Assembly: GCF_014207985.1 (NCBI RefSeq)
Contig: NZ_JACHMI010000001.1
Coordinates: 11,577,001-11,641,000, forward strand
Origin: Nonomuraea rubra
GTDB taxonomy: Bacteria; Actinomycetota; Actinomycetes; Streptosporangiales; Streptosporangiaceae
DNA: 64,000 bases
Direction of reading: 5' to 3'
Of the stretch, positions 16,948 through 26,195 are shown piece after piece. A model generated the notes under the pieces. The model saw only the letters and a list, made by a program, of their open reading frames with translations, was not told the origin of the DNA and ran no database searches. The first letter of the stretch is position 1; each line of letters opens with the position of its first letter. The position numbers and the translations under genes were made by a program.

Positions 16948-17423
16948 CGGTCAGGGTCGGCGAAGCGGGCGAAGGCCTGGAGGTTGGCGAGGGATTCGCC
17001 GCGCTTGGCGCGCCAGGCCCACTCCCGCCGGATCGAGGAGGCGAAGCCCAGCTCCAACGCCCGGTCGAACCATTCGTCCGAGTACGTCAGCACGCACCCC
17101 AGCAGCCGATCGATCTCCTCCTCGCTCACCGCGGCCAGCGGCACCCGCCCGACCAGGTAGACGTCCCCGACGGGGTCGAGGGAGAAGTGCACCCCGTACA
17201 TGGACCCGTTCTTGCCGAGCAGCCACCGGTAGAACTCGGTGTGGTTCTCGTCCGGCTGGCGGCAGAAGAAGGCTTCGACGTGCAGCACGCGCTCGCCCAC
17301 GATCAGCCAGGTCATGGTGGCGAGCTTGTGCTGTCCGGGCAGTTTGGCCAGGAACGCCCCGGGCCGCGGCTCGTCGTAGGAGACGTCCGCGGCCTTGAGC
17401 GCGGCTTCGACGACATCGCGCAT
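16944..17423 (-). CDS. YbjN domain-containing protein
   Basis: A 159-aa cytoplasmic protein of the YbjN/type III secretion-chaperone-like fold. Recognisable stretches are LPGQHKLATMTWLIVGERVLHVEAFFCR, LDPVGDVYLVGRVPL and EEEIDRLLGCVLTYSDEWFDRALELGF. Actinobacterial YbjN proteins are often encoded beside mshA and gpmA, as here; their biochemical role is not established. The ATG at 17423 is chosen over a long non-coding lead-in. It is coupled to the downstream hypothetical gene. Confidence 0.85.
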   Translation of the reverse strand: MRDVVEAALKAADVSYDEPRPGAFLAKLPGQHKLATMTWLIVGERVLHVEAFFCRQPDENHTEFYRWLLGKNGSMYGVHFSLDPVGDVYLVGRVPLAAVSEEEIDRLLGCVLTYSDEWFDRALELGFASSIRREWAWRAKRGESLANLQAFARFADPDR

Positions 17424-17440
17424 GCCGACCAGAATAAAAG

Positions 17441-18715
17441 TCAGGACACGGCGACGGGCACTTTGTGCATGTGGGCGAGGGCTCCGGCGTACACCTCCAT
17501 GAGGCGGGCGGCGGTGGCCTGCCAGCCGAAGGCGGCCGCGTGGGCGCGGGCGCCGTGGGAGAGCTGGTCGCGCCAGCGGGGTGCGGTGACGAAGCGGCGC
17601 AGCGCCTGCGCCCATTCGGCCGGGTCGTGGCCGTCGACGAGCAGGCCGGAGACTCCGTCGCGGACGGCGGTGCGCAGGCCGCCGACCGCGGCGGCGGCCA
17701 CGGGGGTGCCGCAGGCCTGCGACTCCAGCGCCACCAGGCCGAACGATTCGCTGTAGGAGGGGACGACGGTGACGTCCGCCGCCCGGTACCAGTCGGCCAG
17801 CTCCTCCTGCGGCGCGGGAGGTACGAGGCGGACGACGTCCGCGATGCCGAGTTCCGCGGCCAGGTCCGTCAAGAGGGAGGGGCGGGCCAGGCCGTTGCCG
17901 GAGGGACCGCCCACGCAGGCGACGACCAGGCGGGAGCGCAGCGACGGGTCGTCGATGAGCATCCTGGAGGCGGCGCGGAGCAGCACGTCGGGGGCCTTGA
18001 GCGGCTGGATGCGGCCGACGAACAGCAGGACGTGGGCGTTCTGCGGCAGGCCGAGCCGGTGGCGGGCGGCGCCCTGTGAGGCGGGCTGGAAGCGGGTGAG
18101 GTTGACGCCGGGGTTCACGACGGCGACGCGCTGCTCGGGGGCGCCGTACAGGTCGATCAGCTCACGGGCCTCGTCGGCGGTGTTGGCGACGAGGCGGTCG
18201 GCGATCTCGACGACCTGCTGCTCGCCGACCACGCGGGCCTGGGGTTCCGGTTTGTCGCCCTGGGCGAGCAGGAGGTTCTTGACCTTGGCCATGGTGTGCA
18301 TGGTGTGCACGAGGGGCACGCCCCAGCGTTCCTTGGCCAGCCAGCCGACCTGGCCGGACAGCCAGTAGTGGGAGTGGATGACGTCGTAGCGGCCCGGGTC
18401 GTACATGGCCTCGGTGCGCAGGACCTCGGAGAGGAACGCGCAGAGCTGGGCGGGCAGGTCGGCGCGGTCCATCTCCTCGTACGGCCCGGCCGTGAGGTGG
18501 CGGACGAGGACGCCGGGAGCGAGCTCGGCCACGGGCGGCAGGTCGCGGGCGGTGGCCCGGGTGAAGATCTCCACCTCCACTCCGAGCTGGGCCAGTCGTC
18601 TGGCGGACTCGACGATGTACACGTTCATGCCTCCGGCGTCGCCCGTTCCGGGCTGGTCCAGCGGCGATGTGTGCATGCTGATGGTCGCGACCCGGCTGAC
18701 CCGTCGTCGCCTCAC
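17441..18715 (-). CDS. mshA: D-inositol-3-phosphate glycosyltransferase
   Basis: MshA catalyses the first step of mycothiol synthesis, moving GlcNAc from UDP-GlcNAc to inositol 3-phosphate. The 424-aa GT-B (GT4) enzyme shows the MshA N-terminal signature [59 protein letters not shown] and the donor-site motif [20 protein letters not shown]. The start is GTG at 18715. It is divergent from an SDR gene; the 129-bp gap between them must hold both promoters. Confidence 0.95.
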   Translation of the reverse strand: MRRRRVSRVATISMHTSPLDQPGTGDAGGMNVYIVESARRLAQLGVEVEIFTRATARDLPPVAELAPGVLVRHLTAGPYEEMDRADLPAQLCAFLSEVLRTEAMYDPGRYDVIHSHYWLSGQVGWLAKERWGVPLVHTMHTMAKVKNLLLAQGDKPEPQARVVGEQQVVEIADRLVANTADEARELIDLYGAPEQRVAVVNPGVNLTRFQPASQGAARHRLGLPQNAHVLLFVGRIQPLKAPDVLLRAASRMLIDDPSLRSRLVVACVGGPSGNGLARPSLLTDLAAELGIADVVRLVPPAPQEELADWYRAADVTVVPSYSESFGLVALESQACGTPVAAAAVGGLRTAVRDGVSGLLVDGHDPAEWAQALRRFVTAPRWRDQLSHGARAHAAAFGWQATAARLMEVYAGALAHMHKVPVAVS

Positions 18716-18844
18716 CCGACTTCACCTCCGAAGTGCCTCACTCGACACCACCTCCAGACGGAATACAACTGTCCCGATTTTTTCGACATTCCCGACAGAC
18801 GGTCACAACTAGGCGTAGGGAAGCCACCTCCTAGGATGTGGAGC

Positions 18845-19588
18845 ATGCGGAAGACGGCTGTGGTGACGGGTGCGAGCAGCGGGATCGGAGAGGCGACCGC
18901 GCGGCGCCTCGCCGCCGAGGGATACGACGTCGTCGCGGGCGCGCGGCGCCGCGACCGGCTCGACAAGCTGGCCGCTGAGGTGCCCTCGATCAGGCCGGTG
19001 ACGCTGGATGTGACCTCTCAGGAGTCGGTCGACGCGCTGGCCGCCGGCCTGGAGCGTTGTGACGTGCTGGTCAACAACGCCGGTGGCGCGTTCGGCCTGG
19101 AGCAGGTGGCCGACGCCCGGCTGGACGACTGGCAGCGCATGTACGACGTGAACGTGCTCGGTTCCCTACGCATGACCCAGGCGTTGATCCCCAAACTCGT
19201 CGAGTCGGGCGACGGCGTCCTGGTGATGCTCACCTCGACGGCCGGGCACGGCGCCTACGAGGGCGGCGGCGGCTACGTCGCGGCCAAGCACGCCCAGCGC
19301 ACCATGGCGGAGACGCTCCGCCTGGAGCTGGTCGGGCAGCCGGTGCGGATCGTCGAGATCGCGCCGGGCATGGTGCAGACGGAGGGGTTCGCGGTCACCC
19401 GGTTCAGGGGCGACCAGGAGGCGGCGGACCGCGTGTACGCGGGCGTGCCCGACCCGCTCACGGCCGGCGACGTCGCCGACGCGATCGCCTGGTGCGTCAC
19501 CCGCCCGGCCCACGTGAACGTCGATCGCCTGATCATCCGCCCCCGGGCCCAGGCCGCGCAGCACAAGGTGCACCGCGTCGGTGGCTAA
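18845..19588 (+). CDS. Short-chain dehydrogenase/reductase
   Basis: A 247-aa classical SDR using NAD(P)H. It has the cofactor motif TGASSGIG, with basic residues GARRRDR after the second strand that favour NADP(H), the NNAG motif, LTSTAG with the catalytic Ser and YVAAK with the catalytic Tyr and Lys. The substrate is unknown. The ATG at 18845 follows a GTGGAG site. Its 3' end overlaps the next gene by 8 bp, indicating a two-gene operon with the methyltransferase. Confidence 0.92.
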   Translation: MRKTAVVTGASSGIGEATARRLAAEGYDVVAGARRRDRLDKLAAEVPSIRPVTLDVTSQESVDALAAGLERCDVLVNNAGGAFGLEQVADARLDDWQRMYDVNVLGSLRMTQALIPKLVESGDGVLVMLTSTAGHGAYEGGGGYVAAKHAQRTMAETLRLELVGQPVRIVEIAPGMVQTEGFAVTRFRGDQEAADRVYAGVPDPLTAGDVADAIAWCVTRPAHVNVDRLIIRPRAQAAQHKVHRVGG

Positions 19589-20378
19589 ACCGGTTGGGAC
19601 GATCACCCGGGGCACGACCGGCCACAACCGGCTGCGGCGCTGCGACCGCTGGATCGCGGCGGTGCACGGCCCGCTGCTGCGGGGCGCCGCCGGCGGGCGG
19701 CCGCTGGTGGTGGACCTCGGGTACGGCGCCTCGCACACGACGACGCTGGAACTGTTCACCCGGTTGCGCCGGGTGGCGCCCGACGTGGACGTGGTGGGCG
19801 TCGAGATCGACCCGGCCAGGGTGGCGCTGGGCAAGCCGTACGAGCGGGAGGGGCTGAGCTTCCGGCTGGGCGGCTTCGAGCTGCCCGTCCCGCGCCCGCC
19901 GACGCTGGTCCGCGCGTTCAACGTGCTGCGGCAGTACGGCGAGGACGAGGCGTGGCACTACTGGGACGTGCTGACGGGCAGGCTGGCTCCGCACGGCGTC
20001 CTGGTGGAGGGCACCTGTTCGGAGAACGGCCGCCGGGCGGTGTGGGTGGGGCTGTCGCGGCGCGGGCCGGAGACGATCACGTTCGCGGCCAGGTTCGACG
20101 CCTTCGAGCGGCCGTCCGACCTGGCCGACCGGCTGCCGAAGACGCTCATCCACCGGAACGTGCCGGGTGAGCGGATCCACGCGTTTTTGAACGACTTCGA
20201 CCGCGCCTGGGCGGTCAGCGCGCCTTACGGGGCGCATGGGCGGCGGCAGCGGTGGCTGGCCGCCGTCGGCGTGCTCGCCGAGTCCTGGCCGGTCCCGGCG
20301 CATCCGCCGCTGGGCGGTCCCGCCCGGTGGCGGCTCGGTGAGCTGACCCTTCCGTGGGCGGCCGTCGATCCCCGGTAA
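19581..20378 (+). CDS. Class I SAM-dependent methyltransferase-like protein
   Basis: A 265-aa protein with a Rossmann methyltransferase core. LVVDLGYGASHTTT is the SAM-binding motif I, and VVGVEIDPARV ends strand 2 with the acidic residue that contacts the ribose. RLAPHGVLVEGTCSENG and RRGPETITFAARF follow the layout of a conserved actinomycete family without known substrate. The GTG start lies inside the SDR coding end (8-bp overlap), so the two are translationally coupled. Confidence 0.82.
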   Translation: MAKPVGTITRGTTGHNRLRRCDRWIAAVHGPLLRGAAGGRPLVVDLGYGASHTTTLELFTRLRRVAPDVDVVGVEIDPARVALGKPYEREGLSFRLGGFELPVPRPPTLVRAFNVLRQYGEDEAWHYWDVLTGRLAPHGVLVEGTCSENGRRAVWVGLSRRGPETITFAARFDAFERPSDLADRLPKTLIHRNVPGERIHAFLNDFDRAWAVSAPYGAHGRRQRWLAAVGVLAESWPVPAHPPLGGPARWRLGELTLPWAAVDPR

Positions 20379-20494
20379 ATGGTCTATTTCGCACAGGTGA
20401 TCTGCGTTATATGGTCACGGTGCGATCCAACTCGTTCAAGTTCGGTCGCAACCTGTCGGGGGAAGTCAGGCACGGTCCTCGTCAAGGAGCCGAG

Positions 20495-23239
20495 ATGAGC
20501 AGATTCTCAGGCTGGGCCCGCCGCCTCACCGCGGTGCTGGTCCTCTCAGGAGCAGTCGTCGCCTTACCCGTGCAGGAGGCGCTGGCCGCGCCCCCGCTCA
20601 CCACCCCATGGACCGCCGAGGTCACCCCGGACAACGCCCTGCCGGAGTATCCGCGGCCCCAGCTCGTACGCTCCGAATGGCAGAACCTCAACGGCCTGTG
20701 GCAGTTCGCCGCGACCGGCTCCATCACCACCCCGCCCACCGGCCAGAACCTCGCCGAGCAGGTGCTGGTCCCGTACCCGATCGAATCGGGGCTCTCGCGG
20801 ATCCAGCGGCACGAGGACCGCATGTGGTACCGCAGGACGTTCACCGTGCCCGCCGGCTGGTCGGGCCGCCGCGTCCGGCTCAACTTCGGCGCCGTGAGCT
20901 GGGAGACCAGGGTCTGGGTGAACGGCACCCAGGTCGGCACCCACACCGGCGGCTACGACCCGTTCGCCTTCGACATCACCCCGGCCCTGCGCTCCGGCTC
21001 GAACGAGCTCATCGTCGGCGTGTACGCCCCCGTGGACGCGACGGGCGCCCCGATCGGCAAGCAGCGCCGCTCCCCCGGCGGCATCTTCTACACCGCGCAC
21101 TCCGGCATCTGGCAGACCGTGTGGATGGAGCCGGTCAACGCCGCGAGCATCACCCGCCTCGACACCACCCCTGACGTCGCGGCCGGGCAGCTCGACCTCG
21201 TCGTGCACGCGGCGGGCGCGTCGGGACAGCAGGTCAGGGCCGAGGTCCTGACCGGCGGGAACGTGGTCGGCACGGCCACCGGCGCGATCGGCGCGCACCT
21301 GCGGGTCCCGGTGCCGGACGCCCGCCTGTGGACGCCCGACGACCCGTTCCTGTACGACCTGCGCGTCACGCTCACCGGCGCCGGCGGCGGGGACGTCGTG
21401 ACCGGCTACTTCGGCATGAGATCGGTCGGCAAGGCCATGGTCGGCGGCGTGCTGCGCCCGGCGCTGAACGGCCGGTTCGTCTTCCAGCTCGGCACCCTCG
21501 ACCAGGGCTACTGGCCCGACGGCATCTCCACCGCCCCCACCGACGCGGCCCTGCGCTTCGACCTGGAGCAGCAGAAGGCGCTCGGCTTCAACACCGTGCG
21601 CAAGCACGTCAAGGTCGAGCCCGCCCGCTGGTACTACTGGGCCGACCGGCTCGGCCTGATGGTCTGGCAGGACATGCCCTCCATGCGCACCGGCGTCAGC
21701 CCCTCGACGGCCGACAGGACGAACTTCGAGAGCGAGCTGCGCCGCATGGTGGACCACCTGCGCGGGATCACCTCGATCGTGCAGTGGGTGCCGTTCAACG
21801 AGGGCTGGGGCGAGTACGACCCCGCCCGCATCGCCGACCTGGTCAAGAGCTGGGACCCCGGCCGTCTGGTCAACAACAACTCCGGCTCCAACTGCTGCGG
21901 CTTCGACGGCGGCAACGGCGACGTGGTGGACGACCACATCTACGTCGGCCCCGGCACGCCGCAGCGGCCCAGCACGACCAGGGTGGCGGTGCTGGGCGAG
22001 TTCGGCGGCCTCGGCCTGCTCAGCCCCGGCCACCAGTGGCCGGGCACCGGCTTCGCGTACGAGATGACCGCGAGCTCCACGGCGCTGACCGACCGCTACG
22101 TCTCGATCAACGAGCAGCTCAAGCCGCTCATCGCGAACAACGGCCTGTCGGCGTCCATCTACACCCAGCCCACGGACGTCGAGAACGAGGTCAACGGCCT
22201 GTGGACGTACGACCGCCGGGTGCCGAAGATGAACGCGGACCGCGTACGCACCGTCAACCGCTCCGTCCTCCAGTCCGCGACCGGCCTGACGGCCGGCGGC
22301 CTCGTCTCGCTGCGCGTCACCACCGCCGGCCACACCGACCGCTTCCTGCGCCACCAGGACGGCCTGGCCCGCACGGACGTGGTCACCGCGGGCAGCACGG
22401 ACACCCTGAAGCTGGACGCCACCTTCTGGGTCCGGCGCGGCCTGGCGAACGCCACCTGCTTCTCCTTCGAGTCACGCAACTTCCCCGGCCACTACCTGCG
22501 GCACGCCAACTCCCGGGTACGCAAGGACGCGCGCGACGGCACGCCCCTGTTCGACCAGGACGCCACGTTCTGCGCCCGCGCGGCCCAGGCGGGCACCGGC
22601 GTGTCGCTGGAGCCGCTCAACCAGCCCGGCTCCTACCTGCGCCACAACAACGACGCCGTCTACATCGCGCGCAGCGGCGGCCCCAACGCCTGGGACACCG
22701 CCACGTCGTTCGCCGCCGACGTCACCTGGCTGCCGAGTACGCCGTGGTGGCGCAGCGGGGCCGGCCTGACCGTGGGGGCGGCCCAGTCGCTGCGGGTGAC
22801 CACGCCGGGGTTCACCGACCGGTACCTGCGGCACCAGGACTCGCTGGCGCGTACCGACGTGGTGAGCGCCACCAGCCCGCCGCTCCTCAGGGAGGACGCC
22901 ACGTTCTACGTGCGGCGGGGGCTGGCCGAGGGGAGCTGCTACTCCTTCGAGTCGCGCAACTTCCCCGGCCACTACCTGCGGCACGCCGACTTCCGGGTAC
23001 GCAAGGACGCGCGCGACGGCACGCCCCTGTTCGACCAGGACGCCACCTTCTGCGCCCAGCCGGGCAGGGCCGGGGGCGGCGGGGTGACGCTGGCCTCGTA
23101 CAACATCGCCGGCCACCACGTCCGGCACTTCGCCGAGGCCGTGCACATCGCGGTGCCGGGCGGCTCGCACGCCTTCGACGCGGCGGCGAGCTACGACCAG
23201 GACGTGACGTGGGCCGTCGCATCGCCCTGGGCGCCATGA
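20495..23239 (+). CDS. Secreted glycoside hydrolase family 2 enzyme with two AbfB domains
   Basis: A 914-aa exported enzyme. Residues 1-34 are a signal peptide ending near ALAAPP. A GH2 sugar-binding sandwich (WQNLNGLWQFA, MWYRRTFTVP, VSWETRVWVNG) and an immunoglobulin-like domain precede a TIM barrel with LGFNTVRKHVKVEP, the acid/base Glu in WVPFNEGWGEY and a nucleophile candidate in VLGEFGG. Two AbfB (CBM42-like) domains, each starting VTTAGHTDRFLRHQ or VTTPGFTDRYLRHQ, occupy the last 300 residues. AbfB domains bind arabinofuranose side chains, so arabinose-decorated plant polymers are a plausible target; the exact GH2 activity is not determinable. AAGGAG lies five bases before the ATG. Confidence 0.88.
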   Translation: MSRFSGWARRLTAVLVLSGAVVALPVQEALAAPPLTTPWTAEVTPDNALPEYPRPQLVRSEWQNLNGLWQFAATGSITTPPTGQNLAEQVLVPYPIESGLSRIQRHEDRMWYRRTFTVPAGWSGRRVRLNFGAVSWETRVWVNGTQVGTHTGGYDPFAFDITPALRSGSNELIVGVYAPVDATGAPIGKQRRSPGGIFYTAHSGIWQTVWMEPVNAASITRLDTTPDVAAGQLDLVVHAAGASGQQVRAEVLTGGNVVGTATGAIGAHLRVPVPDARLWTPDDPFLYDLRVTLTGAGGGDVVTGYFGMRSVGKAMVGGVLRPALNGRFVFQLGTLDQGYWPDGISTAPTDAALRFDLEQQKALGFNTVRKHVKVEPARWYYWADRLGLMVWQDMPSMRTGVSPSTADRTNFESELRRMVDHLRGITSIVQWVPFNEGWGEYDPARIADLVKSWDPGRLVNNNSGSNCCGFDGGNGDVVDDHIYVGPGTPQRPSTTRVAVLGEFGGLGLLSPGHQWPGTGFAYEMTASSTALTDRYVSINEQLKPLIANNGLSASIYTQPTDVENEVNGLWTYDRRVPKMNADRVRTVNRSVLQSATGLTAGGLVSLRVTTAGHTDRFLRHQDGLARTDVVTAGSTDTLKLDATFWVRRGLANATCFSFESRNFPGHYLRHANSRVRKDARDGTPLFDQDATFCARAAQAGTGVSLEPLNQPGSYLRHNNDAVYIARSGGPNAWDTATSFAADVTWLPSTPWWRSGAGLTVGAAQSLRVTTPGFTDRYLRHQDSLARTDVVSATSPPLLREDATFYVRRGLAEGSCYSFESRNFPGHYLRHADFRVRKDARDGTPLFDQDATFCAQPGRAGGGGVTLASYNIAGHHVRHFAEAVHIAVPGGSHAFDAAASYDQDVTWAVASPWAP
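22318..23220 (+). repeat. Intragenic AbfB duplication, 480-bp period
   Basis: The two AbfB-coding segments align with an offset of exactly 480 bp. Identity is highest between about 22463-22573 and 22943-23053, which are nearly identical at DNA level, including synonymous positions. That points to recent duplication or gene conversion. Confidence 0.85.
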
Positions 23240-23240
23240 G

Positions 23241-23744
23241 CTAGAGGCGCGCCTCGAAGGCGGCGTACGCGGCGGCGTCGAACAGCACGAACCGCACGTC
23301 CTCCACCTGGGCGCCCGCCGTCCGGACCGTCTCCAGGGCGATCCGGGCGGCGTCGTCCATGGGCCAGCCGTAGAGGCCGGTCGAGATCGCGGGAAAGGCC
23401 ACCGAGGCGGCGCCCAGCGTGTCGGCCACGCGCAGCGACTCGCGGTAGCAGGAGGCCAGCAGCCCGGACCGGTCCTCCGAGGCGGAGTGGACGGGGCCGA
23501 CCGTGTGGATCACCCACCGGGCGGGCAGCCGCCCGGCCGTGGTCGCCACGGCCTGACCGGCCGGCAGGCCCTTGCCGTAGTGGCCGGCGCGCAGCTTCCT
23601 GCACTCCGACAGGATCTCGGGGCCGCCCCGGCGGTGGATGGCGCCGTCCACGCCTCCGCCGCCCAGCAGGGAGGAGTTGGCGGCGTTGACGACGGCGTCG
23701 ACCCGCTGCTCGGTGATGTCGCCTTGGACCAGCGTGAGCTTCAT
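23241..23744 (-). CDS. Macro domain protein (ADP-ribose/O-acetyl-ADP-ribose hydrolase type)
   Basis: A 167-aa stand-alone macro domain. The ligand-binding loops are intact: GDITEQRVDAVVNAANSSLLGGGGVDGAIH near the N-terminus, VIHTVGPV in the middle, and FPAISTGLYGWP for the phosphate loop. This is the YmdB/MacroD-like subgroup, which removes ADP-ribose from proteins or deacetylates O-acetyl-ADP-ribose. The ATG at 23744 (MKLTLVQGDIT) is unambiguous. It converges tail to tail on the GH2 gene with one base between stops. Confidence 0.93.
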   Translation of the reverse strand: MKLTLVQGDITEQRVDAVVNAANSSLLGGGGVDGAIHRRGGPEILSECRKLRAGHYGKGLPAGQAVATTAGRLPARWVIHTVGPVHSASEDRSGLLASCYRESLRVADTLGAASVAFPAISTGLYGWPMDDAARIALETVRTAGAQVEDVRFVLFDAAAYAAFEARL

Positions 23745-23843
23745 CTCACTCAGCCTGTCAGCCGGCGGTTTCCCGCGCGAATCGGGGGGCGTCTTCGCCA
23801 CCCGGATGCCAGCTCGACGCGTTGTAGAGCTACCCTGAAGGGC

Positions 23844-24200
23844 GTGAAGGGTCTTGGCGAGCTTGAACGCAGCATCATGGACATCCTCTGGGCGGAGAGC
23901 AACGCGCTGACCGCCCGCGAGGTCGGCAGGCTGATTGCCGACCGCGACCTGGCCCCCACCACGGTCATGACCGTTCTCGACCGTCTCACCCGCAAGGGTT
24001 TCCTCGAGCGCACCCGTGACGGGCGCGCATGGCGGTACCAACCGGCGGAAAGCCGCGACGCATACATCGCTGAGCTTATGCTGGAGGCGTTGGACCTGAC
24101 GGGTGACCGCTCGGCCGCCCTGACCCGCTTCGCCCAGGCCGTGTCGGGCACGGAGGCGGAGATCCTGCGCAGAGCCCTTACGGAGCTGGAGGAAGAGTGA
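23844..24200 (+). CDS. BlaI/MecI/CopY-family repressor
   Basis: A 118-aa winged-helix repressor: LGELERSIMDILW, LTAREVGRLI, APTTVMTVLDRLTRKGFLERTRDGRAWRY. BlaI-type repressors are normally cleaved when an M56 membrane protease senses a signal, and such a gene follows directly with a 4-bp overlap (GTGA). The start is GTG at 23844. The inverted repeat GTAG-AG-CTAC at 23824-23833, 10 bp before the start, could be its operator and resembles the TAC/GTA cores of BlaI sites. Confidence 0.9.
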   Translation: MKGLGELERSIMDILWAESNALTAREVGRLIADRDLAPTTVMTVLDRLTRKGFLERTRDGRAWRYQPAESRDAYIAELMLEALDLTGDRSAALTRFAQAVSGTEAEILRRALTELEEE

Positions 24201-25102
24201 TCACGGCAGCGGCGCTGGCAGCGCTCGCCACGGCGTGCGCGGTCGGCTCCTGGCGTTTCACCACGGCCCGGTGGACCTCACGCGCCCCCCGGCTGGCCAT
24301 CATTCTCTGGCAGTCCCTCGGCGTGTGCTGGGGCCTGGCCACCACGGGCGCGATGCTCGCCTTCGCCGTGCAGCCGTACGACGTGGGGATCCTGCCCGGT
24401 CTGATCGCGTTCGCGCAGGGTGTGGCGCCGCCGCAGGCGTGGGACGCGCTGCACGTGCTGGCCCTGATCGCGGGGCTCACCGCGCTGACGGTGCTGGTCG
24501 CGGTGCTGCTCACCGCGGGCGTGCAGGCGTTGCGCGCCCGTCGCAGGCACCGCATGTTGCTGGCGCTGATCTCGCACGACGATCCCGGCGTGCCCGGCGT
24601 GCGGGTGCTGGCCCACCCCAGCGCCGCCGCGTACTGCGTGCCGGGGCTGCGCTCGCAGGTCGTGGTCAGCGAGGGCGCGCTCAAGCTGCTGTCGGAGGAC
24701 GAGCTGGCCGCCGTGCTCGCGCACGAGGCCGCCCACGTACGCGAGCGGCACGACCTGGTGCTGCTGCCGTTCGCCGCGCTGCGCAGGGCGCTGCCCTGGT
24801 CGAGGGTGGTGGCCGACGCGCAGGCGCAGGTCGAGCTGCTGGTCGAGATGGCGGCCGACGACCGCGCCCGCCGCTACTGCTCGCCGCGCCGGCTGGCCAC
24901 GGCGCTGCTCAGGTTCGGCACCGCGGGGGCCATGCCGACGCCCCACGGGATGCTGGGCGTGCACGTCCACAACGTCATGGCCAGGGTCGATCGCCTGATC
25001 AAGCCCGCTCCCGAGCTGGCCACGTCCGTCCGTTACGGCTTCATCGCGCTGTCTGTGACGTTGGTCACCGCCGCACCCGTCCTGTGGGTTTTCCAGCTCT
25101 GA
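24197..25102 (+). CDS. M56-family membrane metallopeptidase (BlaR1-like)
   Basis: A 301-aa integral membrane protease. It has three N-terminal transmembrane segments (about residues 2-18, 36-58, 86-110), a cytoplasmic Zn-protease domain with HEAAH (HExxH) near residue 177 and EMAADDRA as the third-ligand motif, and a C-terminal helix (about 275-298). It lacks the extracellular penicillin-binding sensor of true BlaR1, like the many actinomycete BlaI/M56 pairs of unknown signal. It likely cleaves the coupled BlaI repressor. Confidence 0.9.
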   Translation: MITAAALAALATACAVGSWRFTTARWTSRAPRLAIILWQSLGVCWGLATTGAMLAFAVQPYDVGILPGLIAFAQGVAPPQAWDALHVLALIAGLTALTVLVAVLLTAGVQALRARRRHRMLLALISHDDPGVPGVRVLAHPSAAAYCVPGLRSQVVVSEGALKLLSEDELAAVLAHEAAHVRERHDLVLLPFAALRRALPWSRVVADAQAQVELLVEMAADDRARRYCSPRRLATALLRFGTAGAMPTPHGMLGVHVHNVMARVDRLIKPAPELATSVRYGFIALSVTLVTAAPVLWVFQL

Positions 25103-25162
25103 TGCTTGCTGGTGTTAATCACCGCGTTTGCAATTGCAAGCACCGCGCGGCAGACTGTGGGC

Positions 25163-25654
25163 ATGGCACTACCCAAAGTCGGCTCGATCGGTGAGTACAT
25201 CCGCGAGCAGCGGCAGCAAGCGAAGATCTCGCTGCGCCAGCTCGCCGCGGCTGCGGGGGTCTCCAACCCCTATCTGAGCCAGATCGAGCGCGGCCTGCGC
25301 AAGCCGAGCGCGGAGATCCTCAACCAGATCGCCAAAGGTCTGCGCATCTCCTCGCAGGCGCTCTACGTGCAGGCGGGCCTCATCGAGGACCGCGAGCCGC
25401 CCAGCGACGTGATCACCGCGATCAGGGCCGACGCTCATCTCAGCGAACGGCAACGCCAGGTGCTGATCGATATCTACGAGTCGTTCCGCAAGGAGAAGCA
25501 CGCCGAGGACGAGCAGACCTCCCAGAACGCCCGCCCCCGGCATGACTCCGATTCGGACGACGCGCCGCTGCCCGAGGAGTTTCTCGCCGCTCTTGAGCCC
25601 TATGCGGCGACCTCACGCAACGGCAACGTCACCCAGGAAACCAAGGAAGGTTAA
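25163..25654 (+). CDS. XRE-family regulator preceding an HbhA-like gene
   Basis: A 163-aa helix-turn-helix protein with HTH_XRE at about residues 8-68 (EYIREQRQQAKISLRQLAAA, VSNPYLSQIERGLRKPS) and an acidic C-terminal tail. The order XRE regulator, HbhA-like protein, DUF2516 membrane protein is the same as I recall for Rv0474-hbhA-Rv0476 of Mycobacterium tuberculosis. The ATG at 25163 is chosen because it gives the family N-terminus MALPKVGSIGEYI. The HbhA-like gene follows 3 bp later. Confidence 0.92.
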   Translation: MALPKVGSIGEYIREQRQQAKISLRQLAAAAGVSNPYLSQIERGLRKPSAEILNQIAKGLRISSQALYVQAGLIEDREPPSDVITAIRADAHLSERQRQVLIDIYESFRKEKHAEDEQTSQNARPRHDSDSDDAPLPEEFLAALEPYAATSRNGNVTQETKEG

Positions 25655-25657
25655 CCC

Positions 25658-26074
25658 ATGACGCTCGCCACCGAGGTCAAGAAGCTCACCGAGTCCAAGC
25701 CGTTCTACGCCGTCGCCGGTGCCGGCGACTTCGCCGTGGAGAAGCTGCGCGAGCTGCCTGAGCAGCTCTCCAAGCTGCAGTCGCGGCGCTCCGAGCTCGC
25801 CACGGACCTGCCGGTCAAGGTTCGCGAGTACGCCGACAAGGCCGAGGGCTTCGCCCGCGACCTGCCCGAGAAGGCCCGCGAGTACGCCGACCAGCTCACC
25901 CACAGGGCCACCGAGGTCTACGAGGACTTCGCCACGCGCGGCCGCAAGGTCGTCAGCAAGACGACCGGCACCGCCGCGCTGGAGCTCGAAGAGGTCTCGG
26001 AGGCCGCCGAGCCGGCCGTCGCCGAGCCCGTGGAGCCGGTCAAGAAGACCCGTTCCACCAAGGCCCAGGCCTGA
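25658..26074 (+). CDS. HbhA-like (heparin-binding haemagglutinin family) protein
   Basis: A 138-aa protein resembling the coiled-coil part of mycobacterial HbhA. Residues 1-100 are a heptad-rich amphipathic helix (ATEVKKLTESKPFYAVAGAGD, FAVEKLRELPEQLSKLQ, LPEKAREYADQL). The C-terminal tail has Ala/Glu/Pro then KKTRSTKAQA, much shorter than the Lys-rich heparin-binding tail of mycobacterial HbhA. In non-pathogens it is more likely a membrane-associated structural or lipid-body protein than an adhesin. No signal peptide is visible. An intrinsic terminator follows. Confidence 0.85.
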   Translation: MTLATEVKKLTESKPFYAVAGAGDFAVEKLRELPEQLSKLQSRRSELATDLPVKVREYADKAEGFARDLPEKAREYADQLTHRATEVYEDFATRGRKVVSKTTGTAALELEEVSEAAEPAVAEPVEPVKKTRSTKAQA

Positions 26075-26085
26075 CGCACGTCCAC

Positions 26086-26115
26086 GGCCCGTCTCCCGCA
26101 GGGAGGCGGGCCTTT
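26086..26115 (+). terminator. Intrinsic terminator after the HbhA-like gene
   Basis: A 12-bp stem (left arm GGCCCGTCTCCC, one G-U pair) with a GCA loop is followed by TTT. It starts 11 bases after the stop codon. Confidence 0.85.
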
Positions 26116-26195
26116 CCGTTCGGGGGTGCCCGCATGTCGGGGGCGCCTATTAGGCTGAAGCCGTTTGCATCGCGGCGTTGGGCGGAGACGACTAC

